A DNA stretch of 64,000 nt from Ensifer sp. LC11 (GCF_001695835.1 NZ_MBSO01000023.1:345520-409519), one strand, 5' to 3'. Shown: positions 45,542 through 54,781, counted from the first letter of the stretch. Numbers and translations: made by a program. The notes: generated by a model not told the origin, from the letters alone.

Positions 45542-46840
45542 TCAACTACCCCCCGTCTGCGGGATGTAATCCAGCCCGATGTCGATCGATGCCGGACGGC
45601 CGTCGAGAAAAAGTTCGCCGATGCGCGGTGCCGTCCTGGCGATGATCTTGCCCGCCTTGATCACGAACAGCCGGTTCGGCTTCAGCCGCAGGGCCTCGTT
45701 GATGTCGGCCGCCTGCAAGAGGACAAGATCGGCCTTGCAGCCGATATCCAGCCCGTAACCTTCAAGCCCCATGGTCTTGGCGGAGTTCACGGTGATCGCG
45801 TCGAAGATCTTCCTCTTGTCCTCGATGCCGCCCATCTGTGTCACATGCACGGCCATGTGTGCGACTTCCAGCATGTCGCCCGATCCCATCGAGTACCAGG
45901 GATCCATGACGCAGTCGTGCCCGAAGGAGACGTTGAGCCCTGCAGCCATCAATTCCTTGACCCGCGTCATGCCGCGCCGCTTCGGATAGGTGTCGTGACG
46001 CCCCTGCAGCATGATGTTGATCAGCGGATTGGGGATCACGTTGATCCTGGCCTCCGCCATCAGCGGAATGAGCTTGGAAACGTAGTAGTTGTCCATCGAG
46101 TGCATCGAGGTCAGGTGCGACCCGGCGACGCGTCCCTGAAGCCCGAAGCGCACGGTCTCGGCCGCCAGCGTTTCGATGTGGCGCGACAGCGGATCGTCGG
46201 TCTCGTCGCAATGCATGTCGACCGGCAGGCCGCGCTCGGCGGCGATCCGGCAGAGCGCTTCCACCGAACGTGTGCCGTCCGCCATCGTGCGCTCGAAGTG
46301 GGGAATGCCGCCGACGATACCGACGCCCATGTCGAGGGCGCGGTTCAGTGACGCCACTCCATCAGGCGCGCGAAAATAGCCGTCCTGCGGGAAGGCGACG
46401 AGCTGCAGGTCGATATAGGGCGCGACCTTCTCCTTGACCTCCAGCAGCGCCTCGGCGGTAACGAGCCGAGGATCGGAGGTGTCCACATGGCTGCGGATGG
46501 CAAGAAGCCCCTGGCTGACGGCGAGATCGCAATAGCGCAGCGCCCGCTCGATCAGCGCCTCCTTGGTCAAGGACGGGCGCAGCTCGCCCCAGAGCGCAAT
46601 GCCTTCGAGCAGCGTGCCCGAGACGTTCATCCGCGGCAGGCCGAGCGAGAGCGTCGCATCCATGTGGAAATGCGGGTCGCAGAAGGGCGGACTGAGTAGC
46701 CGGCCGGTGGCGTCGATCTCTTCGCCTGATGTTGCGGCAAGGGTCTTTTCGATCGCGGAGATCTTTCCGCCCCTGACGCCGACGTCGACGCCCTGGCGTC
46801 CGTCCGGAAGGTTGGCGCTGCGTATGATCAGGTCGAACAT
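45542..46840 (-). CDS. codA: amidohydrolase, cytosine-deaminase (CodA) family
   Basis: This 432-residue metal-dependent deaminase has metal ligands in CDPHFHMD, in MHCDETDD and in FGHDCVMDPWYSMGSGDML, the pattern of CodA. GIPHFERTMADGTRSVEALC and SHLTSMHSMDNYYVSKLIPL are also typical. CodA converts cytosine to uracil; relatives act on isoguanine or creatinine-like rings, so the substrate is not fixed. The gene is tail to tail with the RpiR gene and is the only member of its unit. Confidence 0.82.
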   Translation of the reverse strand: MFDLIIRSANLPDGRQGVDVGVRGGKISAIEKTLAATSGEEIDATGRLLSPPFCDPHFHMDATLSLGLPRMNVSGTLLEGIALWGELRPSLTKEALIERALRYCDLAVSQGLLAIRSHVDTSDPRLVTAEALLEVKEKVAPYIDLQLVAFPQDGYFRAPDGVASLNRALDMGVGIVGGIPHFERTMADGTRSVEALCRIAAERGLPVDMHCDETDDPLSRHIETLAAETVRFGLQGRVAGSHLTSMHSMDNYYVSKLIPLMAEARINVIPNPLINIMLQGRHDTYPKRRGMTRVKELMAAGLNVSFGHDCVMDPWYSMGSGDMLEVAHMAVHVTQMGGIEDKRKIFDAITVNSAKTMGLEGYGLDIGCKADLVLLQAADINEALRLKPNRLFVIKAGKIIARTAPRIGELFLDGRPASIDIGLDYIPQTGGS

Positions 46841-46974
46841 AGATGGCTTCTCCGGTGTCGCGACGATTAAGGTCTCACCGCTGATCGCGGCGAGAGAATC
46901 CCAAGCATGCCAGCAATAGCATCCGGGCGTGGTTTCCGGTCAAGCGCCGCCGGCTAAGGACAGGCCATGCCGGA

Positions 46975-47757
46975 TCACGGCGCTCCGTAGCTGCGCCAGA
47001 GAACATAGAGGCTGACGGAAAAGATGATGCCACGGAAAATCTGCGTCAGGGTATCGCGCTGGGTCGAAAGCCGGGTGGAGACGATGGTGCCGATGATCCC
47101 GCCGGCTATGCCGCCCAAGATGAAGTAGCCAGCGATCTGCCAATCCACCAATCCCGACGATGCGTAGTTGATCGCCGTCGTCAGACCGAAGGTGCCAACG
47201 GCCAGAAGCGATGTGCCGACCGCATTGATGAGCGGCATGCCGGTCGCAAGCAGCAACCCTGGAACGATCAGGAAGCCGCCGCCAATGCCGAAGAAACCGG
47301 AACAGGTGCCGGTGAGAAGCGCCGTCAATCCGGTCTTGCCATGTGTCCGGATCGAGAGCGACTGCGGCGTAGCTGCCGTATCGCATTTTACCTTCCGCAT
47401 GGCGAAGCTGACGAACATCATTACGAGCCCGAACAGGAACAGCAGCCGCTGTCCGTCGACCAGCTTGCCGAGGCTGGAGCCGAGATAGGCGCCAAGCGAA
47501 CCGGCGACCGTGAAGATCAGGGCGCAGCGCCACCAGAGATGGCCGCGAAGCGCATGACTGATCAGGTTCATATAGGCATTGGCCGAAACGGCAAGCGCAC
47601 CGGTACCGAGCGCCGTATGCACGTCGCGGATACCGACGACATAGATCAACAGCGGCGTCGCGAGAATCGAGCCGCCACCGCCGATCAGCCCGAGCGTGAA
47701 GCCGGTCAGTGATCCGGAGCCGATCGCGAGCAACATCTGCTGGAAGGGATCCGCCAT
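46975..47757 (-). CDS. TauE/SafE-family exporter
   Basis: This 260-residue membrane protein has about eight hydrophobic segments. The duplicated glycine motifs are GLIGGGGSILATPLLIYV and SGFFGIGGGFLIVPGLLL, the signature of the TauE/SafE family. Members export sulfite, sulfoacetate or similar anions. It is 7 nt after the metallo-hydrolase gene, so it probably exports a sulfur product of this operon. Confidence 0.9.
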   Translation of the reverse strand: MADPFQQMLLAIGSGSLTGFTLGLIGGGGSILATPLLIYVVGIRDVHTALGTGALAVSANAYMNLISHALRGHLWWRCALIFTVAGSLGAYLGSSLGKLVDGQRLLFLFGLVMMFVSFAMRKVKCDTAATPQSLSIRTHGKTGLTALLTGTCSGFFGIGGGFLIVPGLLLATGMPLINAVGTSLLAVGTFGLTTAINYASSGLVDWQIAGYFILGGIAGGIIGTIVSTRLSTQRDTLTQIFRGIIFSVSLYVLWRSYGAP

Positions 47758-47764
47758 GGCGCCG

Positions 47765-48640
47765 CTATCCCCAGACCGAACCGGGAAGGGCGTCGAGCGG
47801 TATCTTCAGATAGCGTCGACCGTTGTCTTCGGCAGCAGGAAGCTCACCGCCACGAACATTCACCTGCAGCGCATGCAGAATGAGCTTCGGCATCGGCAGG
47901 GCCCGGTCGCGGGCTTCGCGCAGGCTGACGAAATCGGCCTCGGACTTGCCGGAAACATGCGGGTTTTTGGCCCTCTGCTCCGCGACCGTGCTTTCCCAGC
48001 GCGCCTCGCGGCCGCCGGCGCAATAATCGTGACCGGTGAACAGGCGTGTGTCGTCGGGCAGTGCCAGGATCGCCTGGATCGAGCGCCAAAGGTCGGCAGC
48101 GCTGCCGCCCGGAAAATCGGCACGGGCAGAGCCGCTGTCGGGCATGAACAGCGTGTCGTGAATGAAGGCTGCGTCACCGATCACATAGCTGATCGAGGCG
48201 AGCGTATGTCCAGGTGAATGCAGGACGCGAGCCTTGAGTTCGCCGATCCGGAAGGTCTCGCCATCGACAAACAGCCGGTCCCACTGCGAGCCGTCGCAGG
48301 CAAAATCCGGCCAGTTGTAGATCGCCTTCCAGATCCGCTGCACGCCCTTCACATGCTCGCCGATACCAGTCGGCGCACCGGTCTTTTCCTTGAGATAACG
48401 CGCTGCTGAGAAATGATCGGCATGGGGATGGGTGTCGAGGATCCACTCAACCGTCAGCCCCTTGGCGGCAATATGCGCGAGGATCGCGTCGGCGTTTTTC
48501 GTGGCGGTCGAGCCCGATTTCTCGTCGAAATCCAGCACTGGGTCGATGATCGCGCATTTGCCCGTCGCCGGGTCGGCGACGACATACTGGATGCTGCCGG
48601 TGCGGGCATCGTAAAAGCCGGTCACATCGGGCTTATGCAT
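47765..48640 (-). CDS. metallo-beta-lactamase-fold hydrolase, ETHE1/Blh-like
   Basis: From ATG 48640 (first start consistent with the 8-nt overlap with the upstream gene) the protein is 291 residues. Metal ligands sit in DTHPHADHFSAA, HSPGHT and the TGHDYC end of the metal site. The persulfide dioxygenase (ETHE1) group and the related Blh proteins have this layout. They oxidise glutathione persulfide to sulfite or bind reactive sulfur. With a desulfurase-like gene before it and an exporter after it, oxidation of sulfane sulfur to sulfite is plausible but not proven. Confidence 0.82.
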   Translation of the reverse strand: MHKPDVTGFYDARTGSIQYVVADPATGKCAIIDPVLDFDEKSGSTATKNADAILAHIAAKGLTVEWILDTHPHADHFSAARYLKEKTGAPTGIGEHVKGVQRIWKAIYNWPDFACDGSQWDRLFVDGETFRIGELKARVLHSPGHTLASISYVIGDAAFIHDTLFMPDSGSARADFPGGSAADLWRSIQAILALPDDTRLFTGHDYCAGGREARWESTVAEQRAKNPHVSGKSEADFVSLREARDRALPMPKLILHALQVNVRGGELPAAEDNGRRYLKIPLDALPGSVWG

Positions 48641-50129
48641 AGGCGCGGGCCTCGTCAGCCGTCGTGCACGGAAAGAAGATCGCGCGGGTCGAGTCGAAAT
48701 CGTAGTCGGCTTCATAAACCGGCGCGTCCGCCGCCAGTTGCGCGACGCAATCGAGGATGAACGTCACTTTCTCGTCGGAGAGAAGGACGCTGAAATTCAG
48801 GCGCGTGAAGCCCGGCTTCTCGATTTCCTCGCCGGCGAGGATAGCCTGGCGGATCTGTTCGGAGTGCTCCGTGTCGATCGACAGCAGGCGATGAACGTAA
48901 GGCCCGGCGCAGGCGCAGCCGCCGCGCGCCTGGATGCCGAAGCGGTCGCTGAGCATGCGGGTGACCAGCTGCTGGTGGACATAGCCACCCTTGCCGTTGC
49001 TGATGCGGAACGAAAAGATCGGCAGGCGGTCCGGCTCCTGAAGGCCGAGCAGCTCCAGTTGCGGTATCGCCTTCCACGCGGCAAACGCCCGCTCTGTCAG
49101 CGCCCGGTTACGCTTTGTCATCTCTTCAAGGCCGATCGCATGCTTGACGATGAAGGCAAGGGCCGCGCGGATGTCACCGACGACGTTCGGCGTTCCCGCC
49201 TCTTCGCGGGCTTCGAGATTGCCGCTGTAGTCGTGGGTGTCCGGCGAGACGAACTTGACCGTGCCGCCGCCTGGCCAGGTCGGCTTGTCGGTCATGACGC
49301 TGCCGCGACGGACGATCAGGATGCCGGAGGCCCCCGGGCCGCCGATGAACTTGTGTGGCGAGACGACGATGGCATCGATGTCGGCGCCGGCCTCCGGCGA
49401 CATCGCAATCGGAACATAGGGGCCGGCACCGGCATAGTCCCAGATCATCTTTGCGCCGGCGGCCTTGACCATACGGGTGATGGCCGCGACGTCGCTGGTG
49501 ATGCCGGTGATGTTCGAACCGGCAGAGAGGGCGCAGACCGTCAGATCTGGCGACCCGGCGCCGAGCGCTGCGGCAAGTTGGACAAGGTCCGGACCGCCCG
49601 CCGGGCATTCGGCGATCTCGACGATCTGCGCGCCGCTCTCGCGCCAGGGCAGAATGTTGGAGTGATGCTCGTAGGGGCCGATGACGACGCGGACGTTTTT
49701 GCCGGCAGCGACGGCCTCGGTGACGCCGAAAAGCGCGACCAGCCGGTTGATGCCTGAGGTCGCGCCGGAACCGGTGAAGATCACGGCATGGTCGGCAGTC
49801 GCGCCGCAGAATTCGCCGATCAGCGCGCGGGCTTCCCGGCGCATCCGGGTCATGAAGCCCCCGCAATAGGAGGCTTCGGTGTGGCTGTTGGCGTAATAGG
49901 GCAGGACTTCGTCGAGCACGAAATTTTCGATGATGCGCAGCGCGCGGCCGGAGGCAACATAGTCGGCATAGACCAGTGCCTTCATGCCGTAGGGACCGGC
50001 GATCTGCGCCTTTGCACCAACGAGATCGTCGCGCAGGTCGGCGACGAGGCCCGGTCGGTTCAGGGCCTGACGGAACCGGGCGAGCGGGGAAAAAGCCTCG
50101 CAGGGCTGGTGGACGGCAGGCACGATCAT
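48633..50129 (-). CDS. class V PLP enzyme, cysteine-desulfurase-like
   Basis: From ATG 50129 the protein is 498 residues, longer than the usual 400-residue desulfurases. The open frame extends to 50216. It shows YADYVASGRALRIIENFV, IFTGSGATSGINRLVALFG, the PLP lysine in VVSPHKFIGGPGASGIL and a C-terminal cysteine in RGGCACAGPYVHRLL. That cysteine is at the position of the persulfide-carrying Cys of desulfurases. It likely acts on cysteine or a related sulfur amino acid, but the extra C-terminal part is unusual. It is the first gene of the sulfur operon and divergent from an Lrp regulator. Confidence 0.8.
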   Translation of the reverse strand: MIVPAVHQPCEAFSPLARFRQALNRPGLVADLRDDLVGAKAQIAGPYGMKALVYADYVASGRALRIIENFVLDEVLPYYANSHTEASYCGGFMTRMRREARALIGEFCGATADHAVIFTGSGATSGINRLVALFGVTEAVAAGKNVRVVIGPYEHHSNILPWRESGAQIVEIAECPAGGPDLVQLAAALGAGSPDLTVCALSAGSNITGITSDVAAITRMVKAAGAKMIWDYAGAGPYVPIAMSPEAGADIDAIVVSPHKFIGGPGASGILIVRRGSVMTDKPTWPGGGTVKFVSPDTHDYSGNLEAREEAGTPNVVGDIRAALAFIVKHAIGLEEMTKRNRALTERAFAAWKAIPQLELLGLQEPDRLPIFSFRISNGKGGYVHQQLVTRMLSDRFGIQARGGCACAGPYVHRLLSIDTEHSEQIRQAILAGEEIEKPGFTRLNFSVLLSDEKVTFILDCVAQLAADAPVYEADYDFDSTRAIFFPCTTADEARAYA

Positions 50130-50229
50130 CTCGCTGACTCCTCGGAGCGGACATTGACAGCAATTGTAATCCGGTCCAGGGTCGAAAAGTTCACCTCTTT
50201 TCTGCAGTTTTGCCAATGGATTGTGTCAT

Positions 50230-50712
50230 ATGATCGAATCTTCGTTCAAAATCGATGCTTTCGATCTGAACATTCTTGCCGCATTGCAAAAAGATTCGTC
50301 GCTGTCGCAACGGGATCTGGCCGAGAAGGTCGGTCTGTCGCAAAACGCCTGCTGGCGACGCCTGCAGCGCCTGCAGGCGCTCGGCCTGATCCGGGGCTCG
50401 CATGCGGACATCGATCTCAGCGCGCTCGGGCTGGATCTGACCGTGTTCGTGATGATCCGCACCCGCCATCATTCCAAGGAATGGAGCGACGGCTTCCGGC
50501 AGCATGTCGAGCGATTGCCGGAGGTGATCGACTTCTATCGCATCGGGGGGGATTGGGACTACCTGATCAAGGTGGTGACCCGGGGCATGCGCGGCTACGA
50601 CGCCTTCTATCAGAAACTCATCACCAACTTCGATCTGGCGACCGTCACCGGCTTCTTCTCGATGGAGGCGATCATCAACAATCGCCCCGTGGATTTGAGC
50701 CGGCTGAAGTAG
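50230..50712 (+). CDS. Lrp/AsnC-family transcriptional regulator
   Basis: From ATG 50230 the protein is 160 residues; an in-frame TTG at 50221 is possible. The helix-turn-helix (LNILAALQKDSSLSQRDLAE and NACWRRLQRLQ) and the RAM effector domain (about 70-155) are clear. It is 100 nt away from and divergent to the desulfurase-like gene, so it probably controls that operon in response to an amino acid, perhaps cysteine. Confidence 0.92.
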   Translation: MIESSFKIDAFDLNILAALQKDSSLSQRDLAEKVGLSQNACWRRLQRLQALGLIRGSHADIDLSALGLDLTVFVMIRTRHHSKEWSDGFRQHVERLPEVIDFYRIGGDWDYLIKVVTRGMRGYDAFYQKLITNFDLATVTGFFSMEAIINNRPVDLSRLK

Positions 50713-50742
50713 GGCGCCGGTTCTCCCGGCGCCTTACACGCA

Positions 50743-51435
50743 TCACATGACGCCGAAGCGCTCGAAAGCCTCGACGGTGCTCATGCCGGCCTCGATCGCG
50801 AGGCGCACCTTATTTTCGGTTTCGGCCTTTTCGAAAGCAAGCGCGATCGCTTCCACTTCCGCCTCGCGCGGGATGATGAGCACGCCGTCGCGGTCGCCGA
50901 AGAGAATGTCGCCGGGCCGGATGCGGATGCCGCCGATCTCGATCGGGATGCCGTAGTCGACGACCTTCCCGCGCGGTCCCTGGTCCTGCGCGTAGGAGCC
51001 GTAACAGAAGGTCGGGAAATCGAGAGCAAGAATGCCGGCGCTGTCGCGGCAATAGCCGTCGCAGATCGCGCCGGCTGCCTTGAGCTTCATGGCGCGTGTC
51101 GACATCAGCTCGCCCCAGACCGCGTAGCGCGGCGAAGAGCCGGAGCAGACATAGATCTCGTTTGGTTTCAGGCTGTCGAGCGCGTGAAACATCAGGCCGA
51201 AGGGTTTTGTGCTGAATTCCGAATGACCGTTCGTCTCGGTGGTGGCGAAGAAATCCGCTTCCAGCACCGGCATTGCCCGCCCGATAGCAACCATGTCGTC
51301 GCGCAGGGCCCGGATACTTGGCGGCAGAAACTGGTGCTGCAGGCCCATCGTATCGAGAATATCGCCGACCACGGCCGTGAACAACCGGCTGCGCATGGCG
51401 GCAAACAGTTCGGTGTCGTCTTTAAAACCTGTCAT
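50743..51435 (-). CDS. RraA-like/HMG-CHA aldolase family protein
   Basis: This 230-residue protein has the RraA-fold signature: VVGDILDTMGLQHQFLPPSI near the N-terminus, KLKAAGAICDGYCRDSAGIL and the IGGIRIRPGDILFGDRDGVLI segment with the conserved GD. The family includes RNase E inhibitors and class II aldolases for 4-hydroxy-4-methyl-2-oxoglutarate and related 2-oxo acids. It is 10 nt after the UxuA gene, so a role in sugar-acid breakdown, such as aldol cleavage of a 2-keto acid, is more likely than RNase control. Confidence 0.82.
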   Translation of the reverse strand: MTGFKDDTELFAAMRSRLFTAVVGDILDTMGLQHQFLPPSIRALRDDMVAIGRAMPVLEADFFATTETNGHSEFSTKPFGLMFHALDSLKPNEIYVCSGSSPRYAVWGELMSTRAMKLKAAGAICDGYCRDSAGILALDFPTFCYGSYAQDQGPRGKVVDYGIPIEIGGIRIRPGDILFGDRDGVLIIPREAEVEAIALAFEKAETENKVRLAIEAGMSTVEAFERFGVM

Positions 51436-51445
51436 TTCTTTCCCC

Positions 51446-52645
51446 TCAAGCCTTTTGCGCCATGGCGGTGACGATGCCCTGCATGACGCCTCTGATTTCC
51501 GCGAGACCCTTCAGCCGGCCAATCAGCGAGTAGCCGGGATTGATCCGGTCCTTGCCGATATCGTCGGCGAGTAGGTGGCCGTGGTCGGGCCGAAGCGGAA
51601 TCTGCCAGTCGGCGCGACCTTCCCGAACGCGGCGCTCCTGCTCCTGCATCAGCGCGAAGATTACCGCCGGCATGTCACTCGATCCGCCGAGATGGTCCGC
51701 CTCGTAGAAGGAGCCGTCCTCCTCCCGCTGGACGTTGCGCAGGTGGGCAAAGTGGATGCGCGGGCCGAATTCACGAACCATGGCCGGCAGGTCGTTGTCG
51801 GCGCGCGTGCCGTAGGACCCGGTGCAGAAGGTGATGCCGTTGGCCGGGCTGTCGACAGCGGCGAGAATACGTCTGACATCGGCCGCGGTGGAAACGATGC
51901 GCGGCAGGCCATAGAGCGAAAACGCCGGGTCATCGGGATGGATGCAGAGCCGGATACCGACCTCTTCTGCGACCGGCACGATCTCCCTGAGGAAGCGCGC
52001 CAGGTTGGCATGCAGATGGTCCGCCGTCACGCCGTCATATTCGGCAAGTGCTGCTAGAAAGCTCGTCCGGTTGAACTGGCGCTCCGTTGCCGGTAGGCCG
52101 GCAATGAGATTGCGCTCGATCCTGTCGATCTTGGTCTGCTCCATCTCCGCCAGGCGTTGGCGTGCAACGAAGATCTGCCGTTCGGAGTAGCTTTCCTCGA
52201 CATGCGGTCGCCTCAGCACGAAGAGGTCGTAAGCGGCAAAGTCGATGGCGTCGAAGCGCAGCGCGTAGCCACCGCTCGGCAAGGGCTGCATCAGTTCGGT
52301 CCGCGTCCAGTCGACCACAGGCATGAAATTGTAGCAGACGGTGGTTATGCCCGCTCGTGCCAAAGCACGGAGCGTGTCCTTGTACCAGCCGATGTAGCGG
52401 CCGCTATCGGTGGTCGCGAGCTTGATCGAATTGTGAACTGGAATGCTCTCGACGACGCTCCAGCGCATGCCGGCCGCTTCGATCAGCGCCTTTTGCGCAA
52501 GAATGGCCTCATCCGGCCAGGGTGAGCCGTCATAGATGTGATGCAGCGCCGAGACGATCCCCGTCGCACCCGCTTGCCGGATGTGGCCGAGCGGCACCGG
52601 ATCGTCAGGCCCATACCAGCGAAAGCACTCTTCCATCAGTTTCAT
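51446..52645 (-). CDS. uxuA: mannonate dehydratase (UxuA)
   Basis: From ATG 52645 (AGGAG upstream) the protein is 399 residues, the UxuA length. It has the canonical [16 protein letters not shown] and metal-ligand segments: His in [18 protein letters not shown], Cys in ITFCTGSYG, His in HFAHLRNVQ and Asp in LRPDHGHLL. It dehydrates D-mannonate to 2-keto-3-deoxygluconate with Fe or Mn. It is divergent from a GntR regulator across a gap with repeated TGGWCCA sites. A diverged paralogue is at 58241-59353. The first open-frame residues to 52717 are not coding. Confidence 0.93.
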   Translation of the reverse strand: MKLMEECFRWYGPDDPVPLGHIRQAGATGIVSALHHIYDGSPWPDEAILAQKALIEAAGMRWSVVESIPVHNSIKLATTDSGRYIGWYKDTLRALARAGITTVCYNFMPVVDWTRTELMQPLPSGGYALRFDAIDFAAYDLFVLRRPHVEESYSERQIFVARQRLAEMEQTKIDRIERNLIAGLPATERQFNRTSFLAALAEYDGVTADHLHANLARFLREIVPVAEEVGIRLCIHPDDPAFSLYGLPRIVSTAADVRRILAAVDSPANGITFCTGSYGTRADNDLPAMVREFGPRIHFAHLRNVQREEDGSFYEADHLGGSSDMPAVIFALMQEQERRVREGRADWQIPLRPDHGHLLADDIGKDRINPGYSLIGRLKGLAEIRGVMQGIVTAMAQKA

Positions 52646-52673
52646 GCAGAACTCCTGCCCACTTTGGGTGGCT

Positions 52674-52718
52674 ATTGTTGGACCACGTCCGTCAATAATG
52701 TCCGATTGGTCCAACAAT
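52674..52718. promoter_or_regulatory. 12-bp perfect inverted repeat and TGGWCCA sites, candidate GntR operator
   Basis: ATTGTTGGACCA at 52674-52685 and TGGTCCAACAAT at 52707-52718 are perfect reverse complements in the uxuA/GntR gap. Each arm contains a self-palindromic TGG-W-CCA. A third copy, CTGGACCAG, lies at 52802-52810, just upstream of the GntR GTG, and a partial TTGGTCCGG is at 53659-53667 in front of the solute-binding gene. FadR-type GntR proteins bind TGG...CCA palindromes, so these are probably its operators for both directions. Confidence 0.7.
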
Positions 52719-52839
52719 TCAAGCCTGCAGAGCGCGATTTTGGGCGAAGAACGGCAGATTTATGTGAAAGTTGAGAGTTTACGCTTGACTGAGAATGAAA
52801 TCTGGACCAGCAAATAGATCATCGCAGGGAGGATGAGCG

Positions 52840-53583
52840 GTGAGCAGTTCTGTACGGGAAGACGCTTTGTCGGGTGTAGAGCCTGTCGAGCCGGGCAAGA
52901 CCTCGGCAGTCGATCGATTGGTCGAGCAGATCCGCGACATGATTTCCGAGCGCGGTCTCGGCATCGGCGATGCGTTGCCAACCGAACGTGATCTCGGCGA
53001 GCAGTTCCAGGCCGGCCGCAATACCGTGCGCGAGGCCCTGCAGGTGCTGCGCGCCTATGGCATGGTCGAGACGCGGCCGAAGGTTGGTGCCGTCATCAGT
53101 GGCGGCCATGGCGAGGCGATCCGACGGCTTTTCGCCTTCCACAACGGTATTTCGCCGGACTCCTTCCGCGACCTGCAGGGCTTTCGGCGCATTATCGAGA
53201 CCGGTGTCGGCGAGCACATCATCCTGACGGCCACCGATGCAGATTTCGACCGTCTGGACGCGATCAACGCGCGCATCCTCGAGGCCGAAAGCGTCGAGGA
53301 AGCGGCGCAGTGCGACTACCAATTTCATTCGGCGATCGTCGAACTCGCAGGCAACCGCACGACGCTTGCCGCCTATCACATGTTGCGCTCGGTGATCGAG
53401 GAGGTCATGCGGCTCGGCAAGGCGGAGCGTCCCGTGCATGCGGCAACCTACGAGGCGCATGCGGAAATCATCCGGGCGCTCAGGGCCCGTGACCGCATCG
53501 CCTACGTCTACCTGATGAGCCGCCACCTGGAGTTCGGCATCCGCTTCGTCGACGCCGCGCCCGGCGGTCAGCCGTTGCGATGA
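52840..53583 (+). CDS. FadR-type GntR transcriptional regulator
   Basis: From GTG 52840 (GGGAGG 8 nt upstream) the protein is 247 residues. The winged helix (about 22-95; AVDRLVEQIRDMISERGLGI and GEQFQAGRNTVREALQVL) is followed by an FCD effector domain (about 105-235). It is divergent from uxuA and heads the sugar operon. FCD-type GntR regulators of this group commonly respond to aldonates, hexuronates or their breakdown products. Confidence 0.92.
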   Translation: MSSSVREDALSGVEPVEPGKTSAVDRLVEQIRDMISERGLGIGDALPTERDLGEQFQAGRNTVREALQVLRAYGMVETRPKVGAVISGGHGEAIRRLFAFHNGISPDSFRDLQGFRRIIETGVGEHIILTATDADFDRLDAINARILEAESVEEAAQCDYQFHSAIVELAGNRTTLAAYHMLRSVIEEVMRLGKAERPVHAATYEAHAEIIRALRARDRIAYVYLMSRHLEFGIRFVDAAPGGQPLR

Positions 53584-53701
53584 ACACATAGACGATTTCG
53601 CCTGAGCCGCTGACGACGTGAGCGGTGACGGCATCCGTTTGCCGGATCCACTCGCCCGTTGGTCCGGCGGCACGAACAGGGCACTTGGGAGGAGAACCAG
53701 C

Positions 53702-54667
53702 ATGAACAATTCGAAACGCCATATCCTGGCGCTGGCAGCGCTGCTTGCCACCGTCAGCTTTGCGCCGGGCGCAGCCTTTGCCGGCGGCAAGGCCATCGCC
53801 GGCATCGTCTTTCAGCAGGACCAGTATTTCCGCGGCATCCAGATCGGCATGGAGAAGGCGGCGGAAGCCGCCGGCGACGAGCTTCTGGCCGGCAACAGCG
53901 ACAGCAAGCTCGAAAAAGAGGCGCAGCTGATCGATACCTATATCGCCCGCGGCGTGAACTCGATCGTCGTGGCGCCGCTTTCGGCCGACGCCTCGGTACC
54001 GGCGCTGAAGAAGGCGCGTGACGCTGGCATCACGGTCGTCACCTACGGCACGTCGGCCAATGGCGACGTCGCCCAGGCGACAGTGACGAGTTCGGACCGC
54101 GATATCGGCATCGGCACCGGGAAGGCTGCGACCGATTTCCTAAAGACGCTCGACAACGGCGGGAAGGTCAAGATCGGTACGCTCGCCTTCAAGGCGCTGC
54201 TTCCGGAACAGTCGAATGCCCGCGTCGACGGGTTTCTGAGCGTCGTCAAGGACCAGGTGGACATCGTCGCCCAGCAGGACGCCTGGCTTGCTGAAAAGGC
54301 GCTCGCCGTCGCAAGCGACATGCTGACGGCCAATCCCGATATCCGCGTCATCTATGCCGCCAACGAAGGCGGCACGATCGGCGCGGTACAGGCGGTGAAG
54401 AAGGCCGGCCTTGAGGGCAAGGTCTTCGTCTTCGGCACCGACGGTTCCGAGCAGCTCGCCAACATGCTCTTGAACTCCGACAACGTGCTGCAGGCAACGA
54501 CGGCCCAGCAGCCGCTGGAGGTCGGGAAGCAGGCAATCGAGGCGGCGCAGAACCTGCTCGACGGCAAGAAGATCGAGACCAAGGTGAACGTGCCTGTGCT
54601 GCCGCTGACCCGCGCTAATGCTGAAGGCGTCGCAGCCTACAAGGAAGGTCTCAAGGCCCTGAAGTGA
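53702..54667 (+). CDS. periplasmic sugar-binding protein (CUT2, RbsB-like)
   Basis: From ATG 53702 (GGAGGAG upstream) the protein is 321 residues with a signal peptide (about 1-27, cleavage after AFA). It has the Periplasmic_BP_4 pattern: IVFQQDQYFRGIQIGMEKAA, KEAQLIDTYIARGVNSIVVA and ANEGGTIGAVQAVKKAG, then VFVFGTDGSEQLANML. The ligand is a pentose, hexose or deoxyhexose; the exact sugar is not readable. It is followed by a RIME-like repeat that could limit expression of the downstream ATPase. Confidence 0.93.
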   Translation: MNNSKRHILALAALLATVSFAPGAAFAGGKAIAGIVFQQDQYFRGIQIGMEKAAEAAGDELLAGNSDSKLEKEAQLIDTYIARGVNSIVVAPLSADASVPALKKARDAGITVVTYGTSANGDVAQATVTSSDRDIGIGTGKAATDFLKTLDNGGKVKIGTLAFKALLPEQSNARVDGFLSVVKDQVDIVAQQDAWLAEKALAVASDMLTANPDIRVIYAANEGGTIGAVQAVKKAGLEGKVFVFGTDGSEQLANMLLNSDNVLQATTAQQPLEVGKQAIEAAQNLLDGKKIETKVNVPVLPLTRANAEGVAAYKEGLKALK

Positions 54668-54680
54668 TTGGGCCCTACTG

Positions 54681-54781
54681 CATGTTTCCTTTAATCTTAG
54701 CCGATTAAAGGACAAAAACATGCAGCAATTCAAAGCCCTACAGCGACCTTTGCGCGTCTGATAAGACGCGCGGCGCTGTAG
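54681..54781 (+). repeat. RIME-like two-palindrome intergenic element, copy B
   Basis: This is the intact copy. Palindrome 1 pairs CATGTTT (54681) with AAACATG ending at 54722, and CCTTTAATC with GATTAAAGG. Palindrome 2 pairs CTACAGCG with CGCTGTAG, ending at 54781, and GCGCGTCT with AGACGCGC. Core words AACATGCAGCAATTCAAA and CGACCTTTG match copy A. It lies between a binding-protein gene and its ABC ATPase gene, a position where such hairpins may protect the upstream mRNA. Confidence 0.8.
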
